Below are positions 16,401-23,193 of a stretch of DNA of 64,000 nt, piece by piece. A program made the translations under genes and the position numbers. Origin of the DNA: Streptomyces sp. HNM0574 (GTDB lineage Bacteria; Actinomycetota; Actinomycetes; Streptomycetales; Streptomycetaceae); contig NZ_JAASAH010000003.1 in assembly GCF_012726235.1 (NCBI RefSeq), positions 471,944 to 535,943 on the forward strand, in the 5' to 3' direction. Within the stretch, counting starts at the first letter, position 1, and the number at the start of each line of letters is the position of its first letter. A model generated the notes under the pieces. It ran no database searches and had not been told where the DNA came from. It worked only from the letters and a program-made list of their open reading frames with translations.

Positions 16401-16852
16401 ACCGCACGGCCGAGACGGGCGTCTCCCGTACGGCGGGCGCCGAGCTGCGCGTGGAGCTGACCGGCGAGGCCCAGGAGGGCGAGGCGGACGGCGAGGGGCT
16501 GGTGCCGGGCCGGGGCCTGCTCACGACGGCGGACGGCGGGACGACGGCGTTCCAGGCGGGCCGGGTCACCGGCCGCATCCCCCGGACGTCGACGCTCCGC
16601 CCCACGGTCGTCCCGCTGGAGGGGGCCCGCGCCGGTGACCCGCCGGAGCGCAGACCCGTCCGCGAGCTGGGCAACGGCCCGACGGACCTGGCGCTGCTGG
16701 CCAGCGCGATCGGCCGCGCGGCCCAGTCGGCCGGTGCGGTGCCCCCGCGCGCGTCCGCGGCCGAGCCGTCGGCGCAGACCGCTTCCGCCGCTCCGGGCGC
16801 CGGTTCGGGGGCCAGGTCACGGAGTGGTCAAGAAGGCGCCCTTGACAGCTGA
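13460..16852 (+). CDS. FHA domain-containing FtsK/SpoIIIE (EssC/EccC-like) ATPase
   Basis: A 1130-aa protein. The first 110 residues resemble the ubiquitin-like/FHA front part of EssC. A canonical FHA domain follows at about 124-216 (LGRSADADVPLDDPDVSRLHC, then DLGSTNGT), which should bind phosphothreonine. A Pro/Ala-rich linker (220-390) replaces the two membrane helices of EssC/EccC; I see no hydrophobic helix. Then comes the LWERGPGHPDALTLRLG block typical of EccC, and an FtsK-type ATPase with Walker A GPAGTGKTE near 772 and LVVLVDDFDTLVD near 927 as Walker B. No WXG100 or other ESX genes are adjacent. It is divergent from pkaA, so kinase-FHA signalling is a reasonable inference. Role unknown. 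Confidence 0.85.
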   Translation: MQIRLTVALESRGGRRPGGGAEGVCDVLVTAPAGTMLAAVTSALASAAASAAAAAPEKHGDGGAEASREHAHESVAVYAGTERLDPHRTMIGEPPLLDGSVIALHGPAAPVTVPAYGPALARLHVVAGPDAGGVHLLQGGNVRLGRSADADVPLDDPDVSRLHCAVTVGDSGAVTVTDLGSTNGTTLDGVPVGGRPVLFRPGATLAVGESALRLELPAVTGESDGGEPLTLATVPDGNGRLRLAPHPAQDGPHRNPHEQPYAAAPSAPAQPVSAPHFPAAPVGHPGTGPAPWDDGTHGAGVAPRRPAEPAAGPGADAERRRGRGLGAWARRITGAAREEEAGAPPYGADGGHAPAPQPAPGAHGHTAHPDERAPGTDAWGSGAPAAGQRLPDPSSVLLTALGPGPRLWERGPGHPDALTLRLGTAHQGAGRPGDPVTVGLRDAGALGLAGPRDRLTGLARWVLAQLTALHGPSTLDVVLLAADRSRSVRERAAEWSWLGWLPHLRPAHGQDCRLLTAYDSDQAAARTAELTRRLEEERRAGPARAPGAPHPGPYTLLVVDGDPGHAAVREAVARLTAEGPAAGIHVLCLAETPPATPASPLTETTRAAYAASPAFRSCGVLGVLSGAVATAVRVVRQEAHPPGARAAAPGTAVATPAAGGGTVATVDGVSAAWAERFARALAPLRETESAENSEAGAAGSASRPVVTLPRTARLLDELGLARATPAALLARWSEPDSAEPGRASLVFGAGPRGPLEAELASAPGAPRHALVTGPAGTGKTELLRSLAASLAAGERPDRLRLLLVDGDGGAPREGLRVCGELPHVSGHLAADDPVVMREFAQSLSAELKRRAELLGEDGTYEEHVRRGARPAPRVVPPRSSPEAVRGAGAEEGAADLEPDATRGTLRLRPGRDGAAARPGEAARAALPRLVVLVDDFDTLVDPALGNPGRPAAGSVVRALEAVARHGARLGVHLVAATGRPDRTAETGVSRTAGAELRVELTGEAQEGEADGEGLVPGRGLLTTADGGTTAFQAGRVTGRIPRTSTLRPTVVPLEGARAGDPPERRPVRELGNGPTDLALLASAIGRAAQSAGAVPPRASAAEPSAQTASAAPGAGSGARSRSGQEGALDS

Positions 16853-16962
16853 CGCGCTCTTGCCGGGCCCGCGTTCCCGGGCGTAGGACATTCGCACGGG
16901 ACGCAGGCGGCGCGGCGGCCGGTTCGGCGGGGCGCGCCGACGGGATGGGGACGGCGGTAGCT

Positions 16963-18402
16963 ATGCGTACTTCGCTCCGTGGCACACGCACCACCCGCAC
17001 CGGGATCAGCAGGCGCACGCGGCGCGCGACGGGCGCGGTGCTCGCGCTGACGCTCGCGCTCTCCGCCGCGGCCTGCGGCGGAGGCGGCGGCTCCGGTTCC
17101 GGTGGCGCCGACGGCTCCGGCGGAGGCGCGCGGGACGGCGGCCCGCCCGCGCAGGACCGGGAGACGGTCCGGCTGCCGGACCTCAAGGGCCAGAAGCTCC
17201 AGGTCGCCGCCGTCTGGACGGGCGACGAGGCGAAGAACTTCGGCAAGGTCACCGACGAGTTCGAGCAACGCACGGGCGCCGAGGTGGAGTTCGTCCCCAC
17301 CGGCGACAGCGTGGCCACCTTCATCGGCTCCAAGATCGAGGGCGGGCAGCCGCCGGACGTCGCGATGCTGCCGCAGGTCGGCGTGCTCCGGCAGTTCGCC
17401 GAGAAGGGCTGGGCCAAGCCGCTCGACCCGGCGACGGAGCGGCAGCTGAAGAAGAACTACTCGGCGGGCTGGCGGGAGTTGGGCAGCCACCGGGGGCCCG
17501 ACGGCAAGCAGTCCTACGGCGTGTACGTGAAGGCCGCCAACAAGTCCCTGATCTGGTACAACACCAGCGCCTACGAGACGGCGGGGGTGGGCGAGCCGAA
17601 GACCTGGAAGGAGTTCCTGGCCGACGCCCGCGTCCTGGCCGACTCCGGGGTGCCGCCCGTCGCGGTCGGCGGGGCCGACGGCTGGGTGCTCACGGACTGG
17701 TTCGAGAACATCTACCTCTCCCAGGCCGGCCCCGAGAAGTACGACCGGCTGGCCCGGCACGAGATCAAGTGGACGGACCCCTCGGTACGGAAGGCGCTGG
17801 AGACCCTCGCGGAGCTCTTCGGCCGCAAGGAACTCCTCGCGGGCGGCAACCAGGGCGCCCTGCGCACCGAGTTCCCCAAGTCCGTGACGCAGGTCTTCGC
17901 GCAGGCCCAGGCCCCCGAGGCGGCGTCCGTCTTCGAGGGCGACTTCGTCGGCGTCAACATCGCCCACGACACCGAGGCGCGGATCGGCGAGGACGCCAAG
18001 GCGTACCCGTTCCCGCGGGTCGGCGCCAAGCCGCCGGTCGTCACCGGCGGGGACGCGGCGGTCGCGCTGAAGGACACCGAGGCGGCGCACGCGCTGCTGA
18101 CCTTCCTCGCCTCGACGGACGCGGCCGCGATCTGGGCGGCCGAGGGCGGCTTCGTCTCCCCCAACAAGGAGCTGGACCCGGCCGTCTACCCCAACGAAGT
18201 GCAGCGCGGCATCGCCGAGGCGCTGACCGGCGCGGGCGACGACTTCCGCTTCGACATGTCCGACCAGGCGCCCGCCGCGTTCGGCGGCACCAAGGGCGAG
18301 GGCGAGTGGAAGGCCCTCCAGGACTTCCTGAAGAACCCGGACGACGTCGGCGGCGCCCAGCGCTCCCTGGAGCAGGCGGCACTCAAGGCGTACGACCGGT
18401 GA
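16963..18402 (+). CDS. Sugar ABC transporter substrate-binding lipoprotein
   Basis: A 479-aa family 1 extracellular solute-binding protein. The twin-arginine-like start (RRTRRATGAVLALTLALSAAAC) ends in a lipobox with Cys as the first mature residue, followed by a Gly/Ser-rich tether. The mature part has the typical early LQVAAVWTGDEAKNF strand-helix and GSKIEGGQPPDVAMLPQ. An upstream ATG at 16945 is possible, but 16963 fits a normal signal-peptide length. It captures an unidentified sugar outside the membrane and delivers it to the two permeases encoded next. The stop overlaps the GTG of the first permease by four bases. Confidence 0.92.
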   Translation: MRTSLRGTRTTRTGISRRTRRATGAVLALTLALSAAACGGGGGSGSGGADGSGGGARDGGPPAQDRETVRLPDLKGQKLQVAAVWTGDEAKNFGKVTDEFEQRTGAEVEFVPTGDSVATFIGSKIEGGQPPDVAMLPQVGVLRQFAEKGWAKPLDPATERQLKKNYSAGWRELGSHRGPDGKQSYGVYVKAANKSLIWYNTSAYETAGVGEPKTWKEFLADARVLADSGVPPVAVGGADGWVLTDWFENIYLSQAGPEKYDRLARHEIKWTDPSVRKALETLAELFGRKELLAGGNQGALRTEFPKSVTQVFAQAQAPEAASVFEGDFVGVNIAHDTEARIGEDAKAYPFPRVGAKPPVVTGGDAAVALKDTEAAHALLTFLASTDAAAIWAAEGGFVSPNKELDPAVYPNEVQRGIAEALTGAGDDFRFDMSDQAPAAFGGTKGEGEWKALQDFLKNPDDVGGAQRSLEQAALKAYDR

Positions 18403-19733
18403 CGGCCGCTCCCGCCGGCGGCGGGGGCACGAGGGCCGCCGGAGGTTCGGTGCTGCGGGCGCGGCCGTGGGTGGCGGCCTGCTTCCTGCTGCCCGCGCTG
18501 CTGCTGCTCGGCGCGCTCGTGCTCTACCCGATCGGCTGGTCCGTGGTGCGCAGCCTGTTCGACGCCCGGGGCACCGGTTTCGTCGGACTCGGCAACTACG
18601 CCGAGGTCTTCACCGACGAGGGCATCCTCACCGCCGTCCGCAACAACCTGGTGTGGCTGGCCGTCGCCCCGGCCGTGGCCACCGCGCTCGGGCTGGTCTT
18701 CGCCGTGCTCACCGAACGGGTGCGCTGGGGAACGGCGTTCAAGCTGGTCGTCTTCATGCCGATGGCGATCTCGATGCTCGCCGCCGGCATCGTCTTCCGG
18801 CTGGTCTACGAGCAGGACCCGGACCGGGGCGTGGCCAACGCCGTGTGGACGGGCGTGCACGACACCTTCGCCGAGAGCTCCGTCTGGCCGGGCGCCAGGC
18901 CGCGCCCGGGCGCGCCCCTGGAACCCGCGGCGGACAACGGCGGCTTCGTGACCACCTCCCCCGTCTCCTCCGCGCACCCGGCGGCGCTGCCCCTGGTCGG
19001 CATCCCGCCGCAGGAGGCGGCCGACGCGCCGGCGGCCAAGTCCCCCGCGAAGGACGCGAGTTCGGTCACCGGAACCGTCTGGCTGGACTTCACCCGCGGC
19101 GGAGGCGGCGAACCCGGCGCGGTCGACCCGGGCGAGCGGGGGCTCGGCGGGATCACCGTGGAGGCGGTCGACGGCGGCCGGGTCGTGGCGTCCACGGAGA
19201 CGGCCGGGGACGGGACGTTCACGCTGCCGCCCGCGGCCGACGGCTCCCGGCTGCGCCTGCCCGCCGCCGACTTCGCCGCCCCGTACAACGGCGTCGACTG
19301 GCTGGGGCCCGCGCTGGTCACCCCCGCGATCATCGGCGCGTACATCTGGATGTGGGCCGGGTTCGCCATGGTGCTGATCGCGGCCGGGCTCGCGGGCGTA
19401 CCGCGTGAACTGCTGGAGGCGGCGCGGGTGGACGGCGCCGGGGAGTGGCAGGTCTTCCGCCGGATCACGGTGCCGCTGCTGGCCCCGGTCCTCGCCGTCG
19501 TCCTGGTCACGCTGATGATCAACGTGCTGAAGGTCTTCGACCTCGTGTACATCATCGCGCCCGGCGCCACCCAGGCCGACGCCAACGTCCTCGCGCTCCA
19601 GCTCTACCTCTCGTCCTTCGGCACGGGGACGAACCAGGGGGTCGGCAGCGCGATCGCGGTGATCCTGCTGCTGCTCGTGGTGCCGGTGATGGTCCTCAAC
19701 GTCCGACGCCTGCGCAGGGAGCCCCGCCGATGA
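18399..19733 (+). CDS. Sugar ABC transporter permease with a large inserted domain
   Basis: A 444-aa MalF-like permease; ordinary members have about 300 residues. It begins GTG in a GTGA overlap. Normal parts are TM1 (ACFLLPALLLLGALVLYPIGW), the following periplasmic segment, TM2-TM3, and, at the C terminus, the remaining helices with the ATPase-contact EAA loop RELLEAARVDGAGEWQVFRRITVP near 333. Between TM3 and the next helix, about residues 165-295, is an insertion. It contains GTVWLDFTRGG, then ERGLGGITVEAVD, then VVASTETAGDGTFTLPP, which resembles a Cna-B/SdrD-B-type Ig-like fold. See findings. It pairs with the second permease. No ATPase gene is present, so a shared ATPase such as MsiK is likely. 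Confidence 0.9.
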   Translation: MTAAPAGGGGTRAAGGSVLRARPWVAACFLLPALLLLGALVLYPIGWSVVRSLFDARGTGFVGLGNYAEVFTDEGILTAVRNNLVWLAVAPAVATALGLVFAVLTERVRWGTAFKLVVFMPMAISMLAAGIVFRLVYEQDPDRGVANAVWTGVHDTFAESSVWPGARPRPGAPLEPAADNGGFVTTSPVSSAHPAALPLVGIPPQEAADAPAAKSPAKDASSVTGTVWLDFTRGGGGEPGAVDPGERGLGGITVEAVDGGRVVASTETAGDGTFTLPPAADGSRLRLPAADFAAPYNGVDWLGPALVTPAIIGAYIWMWAGFAMVLIAAGLAGVPRELLEAARVDGAGEWQVFRRITVPLLAPVLAVVLVTLMINVLKVFDLVYIIAPGATQADANVLALQLYLSSFGTGTNQGVGSAIAVILLLLVVPVMVLNVRRLRREPRR

Positions 19734-20632
19734 CCGCCACCAGCACCTCCCGCCGCGGAGCCCCGGCCGCCCGGATCGTGGGGCTGACCGGGCACTGGGC
19801 GGTGCGCTTCGGGCTGGTCGCCGTCGCCCTGCTGTGGCTGCTGCCGACGGCCGGGCTGCTGGGCTCCTCGCTGCGCCCGTCCGGCGACAGCGCGAGCTCG
19901 GGCTGGTGGACCGTCCTCGGCCTCTCCGCCGACTTCCCCTGGATCGTGGACCCGGGGCGGCTGACGACGGAGAACTACACGGCCCTGTTCGCCGACGACC
20001 GGGTGACCGGCTCGCTGCTGACCACCGTGCTGATCACGGTGCCGTCCACCGCGCTGGTCGTGCTGCTCGGGGCGCTCGCCGGATACGCCTTCGCCTGGCT
20101 GGACTTCCCCGGCCGGGACGCCGCCTTCCTGCTGGTCGTCGGGCTGCTGGTGGTGCCGGTGCAGGTCGCGCTGATCCCGGTGGCGAAGCTGTTCAACGCG
20201 CTCGGCATCTTCGAGACGACGGCCGGGGTGGTGCTCTTCCACACCGCGTTCGGGCTGCCGTTCGCCGTCTTCCTGCTGCGGAACTTCTTCGCCGGCATCC
20301 CGCGCGAACTGCTGGAGGCCGCACGGCTGGACGGCGCGGGCGAGATCCGGCTGTTCACCCGGGTCGTGCTGCCGCTGGGCGGGCCCGCGATCGCCTCGCT
20401 GGGCATCTTCCAGTTCCTGTGGGTGTGGAACGACATGCTCGTCGCGCTGATCTTCGCCGACTCGGGCAGCCCGCCCGTCACGGTCGCGCTCCAGCAGCAG
20501 GTACGGCAGTTCGGCAACAACATCGACGTCCTGGCGCCCGGCGCCTTCGTCTCGATGCTGGTCCCGCTGGCCGTCTTCTTCGCCTTCCAGCGGCAGTTCG
20601 TCACCGGCGTGCTGGCGGGCGCGGTGAAGTGA
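19730..20632 (+). CDS. Sugar ABC transporter permease, MalG type
   Basis: A 300-aa permease whose ATG overlaps the previous stop as ATGA. Six membrane helices are visible, starting with RFGLVAVALLWLLPTAGLLGSSL. The EAA loop RELLEAARLDGAGEIRLFTRVVLP near 200 and the FLWVWNDMLVALIF segment are typical of CUT1-family sugar importers. It has no large insertion, unlike its partner. The gene ends the operon; a 13-bp terminator overlaps its last codons. Confidence 0.93.
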   Translation: MTATSTSRRGAPAARIVGLTGHWAVRFGLVAVALLWLLPTAGLLGSSLRPSGDSASSGWWTVLGLSADFPWIVDPGRLTTENYTALFADDRVTGSLLTTVLITVPSTALVVLLGALAGYAFAWLDFPGRDAAFLLVVGLLVVPVQVALIPVAKLFNALGIFETTAGVVLFHTAFGLPFAVFLLRNFFAGIPRELLEAARLDGAGEIRLFTRVVLPLGGPAIASLGIFQFLWVWNDMLVALIFADSGSPPVTVALQQQVRQFGNNIDVLAPGAFVSMLVPLAVFFAFQRQFVTGVLAGAVK

Positions 20633-20659
20633 CGCCCGGAGCACGCCACTTCACCGCGC
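20619..20659. terminator. Terminator between converging genes
   Basis: A perfect 13-bp inverted repeat (20619-20631 with 20647-20659) with a 15-base loop. It includes the last codons of the permease gene and lies just past the methyltransferase stop on the other strand. Confidence 0.8.
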
Positions 20660-20669
20660 ACGGGAACCG

Positions 20670-21635
20670 CTACCGGCGCGCGAGGGCGCGGGCGAGCGGG
20701 CGCGCGACGATCGGCGGCAGCAGCTCGCGCGCGGCCCGGCGCGCCAGCGTGGGCCGGGGCCGCCCGCCGGGGCCGCGCCCCGCCTCCTGCCGCTGCCCCT
20801 GCCCCTCGGCCCGGCCGGTGCCCTTGGCGTGCCGGGAGGCGGGGACGGGCGGCGGCGCGGCCTTCCGGCCGCCGACCAGCAGCAGCCGGTGCCCGGCGAC
20901 GTCCTGGTACTGGAGCCAGCAGTCGCCGCGCTCCTTCAGCTCGGCGTGCAGCTCGTCCTGCACGGCCTTCGGGTCGCCCCAGGTGCCGTAGAACTTCTGG
21001 CTGGTGACGCAGACCGGCCGCAGCCCGCCCTCCAGCACCGCCTGCCAGGTCGCGCAGGAGACGCCCGGGGTGTGCTCGGAGCGGAAGTCGTCCAGGACGA
21101 CGAGCCCGTCCTCGCCCAGCGCGGCACGGGCCGCGTCGATGTCGGGGTGGACGTGCTCGTACATGTGCGAGGCGTCCACGTGCACGAACCGGCAGCTGCC
21201 GTCCTCGACCTCGTCCGGCACGACGGAGGTGGGCGCCTGGAGGATGCGCGGCAGCCGCTCGTGGAAGGACAGGTAGTTGGCCTCGAAGGCGCGCCGGGTG
21301 AGCGTCGCGTACGAGCCGCGCATCTCGCGCTCGTTGTGCGCGGAGATGTCCGCCGCCTCCTGGTCGGAGTCGAACAGGTCGCAGACGGTGAAGGTCTCGT
21401 CGGGGCGCAGGTAGGAGCGCATCATGATGGCGCTCTTGCCCATGTACGCGCCCATCTCCAGCAGGTCCCCGCGCTGGTCGAGGCGGCTCTGGCGGCCGAG
21501 GAACCAGTCGAAGAGGACGACGTCGCCGTTGTAGAACCAGCCCGGCACGTCGTAGAAGGAGCCGGGCCGGGGGAGCTTGTGCCCGCCCTCGTCGGCGGTG
21601 CCGGAGGGGGAGGCGGGTGTGGCGGAAGCAGTCAT
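20670..21635 (-). CDS. Class I SAM-dependent methyltransferase (TylF-like)
   Basis: A 321-aa protein. The SAM-binding motif I is LEMGAYMGKSA near 60, followed by FTVCDLFDSD, and the acidic FVHVDASHMYEHVHPDI motif of the TylF/Methyltransf_24 group, which usually methylates sugar hydroxyls. The last 50 residues are a low-complexity linker and an Arg/Ala/Leu-rich segment (LARRAARELLPPIVARPLAR) that could form an amphipathic membrane-binding helix. AGGAGA precedes the ATG. It is convergent with the sugar transporter operon and begins the glycopolymer locus; an O-methylating step on a wall polymer is inferred. Confidence 0.8.
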   Translation of the reverse strand: MTASATPASPSGTADEGGHKLPRPGSFYDVPGWFYNGDVVLFDWFLGRQSRLDQRGDLLEMGAYMGKSAIMMRSYLRPDETFTVCDLFDSDQEAADISAHNEREMRGSYATLTRRAFEANYLSFHERLPRILQAPTSVVPDEVEDGSCRFVHVDASHMYEHVHPDIDAARAALGEDGLVVLDDFRSEHTPGVSCATWQAVLEGGLRPVCVTSQKFYGTWGDPKAVQDELHAELKERGDCWLQYQDVAGHRLLLVGGRKAAPPPVPASRHAKGTGRAEGQGQRQEAGRGPGGRPRPTLARRAARELLPPIVARPLARALARR

Positions 21636-21855
21636 GCGGCGCGTCTCCTAGAACAGGGGAGCTTCGGCTTGCGTGCTCAGGCCGTGCCGGCTCGCCGGTG
21701 ACGGACCGCGTCCGCCGCGGCGCATCAGGAGGGACCGCCGGCCGCCGGAGACAGGGCCTCAGCCCTGTATAGGCGCCGTCCGCCGGGGTGCGCACCCCGC
21801 TCGGGGGATGCCGCGCAGGGCTTCCGCTGCGCGACCGGCTGCGGCCATCGGCAGT

Positions 21856-22974
21856 TCAGCCGGCGTTGGCCGGACGTCCGGGATGTCCGGGGTGCCCGTG
21901 CTGCCCGGGGTGCCCCTTCGCGGTTCCCGTGGGTACCAGGAAGCGCGGGAACGGCGGTTCCACCACCAACCGGAGCGCGCGGCGCACGAACGGCGCGCAC
22001 AGCAGAATCGCGAGCGCCCCCGCAACGAGGGTCAGCGCGACGAGCGCGAGGGGCCCGCCGGCCCGGACGTACGCGTAAAGTCCCGCGCCCTCGGCGGACT
22101 TGACGATCAGGCCGTGCAGCAGGAACGGGTACATCGTCATCGTGCCGAGCCGGGTGAACCCCCGCCGCGAGCTGGGGACCACCGCGAGGAAGGCCACCAC
22201 CAGCACCGCCGTCAGCACCAACAGGCCCGCGCGGGCGGCGAGATACGGCAGCGGCTCCACCCCGAGTCCGTCCGCGCCCCGCTGCATCAGCAGCCAGTCC
22301 CGGCTCACGCGCGGCGCCGCCCACCAGGCGCCCGCGGCGGCACCCGCCAGTACGGGCAGCGCCCACCGGCGCGCGGCACGGGCGCGCAGCGGCCGGAAGT
22401 GCTCCGGCCGCAGCCGCAGCCCGAGCACGAACCAGGGAAGGAACATCAGTACGCGGGTGAGCGCCAGATCCTCCGCCGTACCGGCGAGCCCCGCGGCCAG
22501 CGAGATCGCCACGGCCACCACGACCGGAAGGCGCACCGCGCGCCACACCGGCGCGGTCAGCCGCCAGACGAACAGCGCGATCAGGAACCAGCACAGGTAG
22601 GTGGGCTCGGCGGGGGTGAGCGAGAAGGGCCGGTCCCGGACGGCGGATTCGAGCGCGGCGTAGCAGGTCTCGAAGAGCAGGTACGGGACCAGCACGGTGG
22701 CGACCAGCTTCCGCACCTGCTCGGGGCGGCCGGTGAAACCACGGGAGAAATAGCCGCAGAGCAGGATGAACAGCGGCATGTGGAAGGCGTACACGAACAG
22801 GTAGGCGGCCTTGAGTCCGCGCGTGGATTCCGCGAGGGGAGCCCAGCTGTGTCCGATCACGACCACAACCACGAGCAGGAACTTCGCGTTGTCCAGGAAG
22901 GGGTCGCGAGCAGCACTGCTCCCGGACACCGCCGGCGCGGCGCTGACCGGGTGGGAGAGGGTCTCGGAGGACAT
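21856..22974 (-). CDS. Acyltransferase family 3 membrane protein
   Basis: A 372-aa integral membrane protein with about ten hydrophobic helices. The start FLDNAKFLLVVVVVIGHSW and the HMPLFILLCGYFSRG segment are the conserved catalytic region of the fucose-4-O-acetylase/OafA family, with the essential His in IGH and another in FHMP. The C-terminal tail is a short His/Gly/Pro-rich stretch (HPGQHGHPGHPG). It likely O-acetylates a sugar or polyol during wall polymer export. The gap of 220 bases to the methyltransferase gene contains no other gene, and the promoter shares the 219-base divergent spacer with the glycosyltransferase gene. Confidence 0.85.
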   Translation of the reverse strand: MSSETLSHPVSAAPAVSGSSAARDPFLDNAKFLLVVVVVIGHSWAPLAESTRGLKAAYLFVYAFHMPLFILLCGYFSRGFTGRPEQVRKLVATVLVPYLLFETCYAALESAVRDRPFSLTPAEPTYLCWFLIALFVWRLTAPVWRAVRLPVVVAVAISLAAGLAGTAEDLALTRVLMFLPWFVLGLRLRPEHFRPLRARAARRWALPVLAGAAAGAWWAAPRVSRDWLLMQRGADGLGVEPLPYLAARAGLLVLTAVLVVAFLAVVPSSRRGFTRLGTMTMYPFLLHGLIVKSAEGAGLYAYVRAGGPLALVALTLVAGALAILLCAPFVRRALRLVVEPPFPRFLVPTGTAKGHPGQHGHPGHPGRPANAG

Positions 22975-23193
22975 TGATCAGACGGTAGGCCCACTCCCGC
23001 ACGCCCCCGCGCGAGCCATGCCGCCGCCGCCACGTACGGGTGACGGAACCCGGCGCATGCCACGCGCCACGAACCGTGAGGCACCGGTATCAACTCGCGA
23101 TCCGCACATGGCATGGGCACAATCTTCGCGTCGCGGGGCATTGAGGAAATCCGGATGCCTCCCTGGAGCAGCGCCTGTGAGGAATCTGGCTCA

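Noticed and set aside
13460..16852. A complete type VII secretion (ESX) locus around the EssC-like ATPase
   Set aside because: No WXG100 protein, EccB, EccD, EccE or mycosin-like gene is present within the window; the neighbours are a kinase gene and a sugar ABC transporter.
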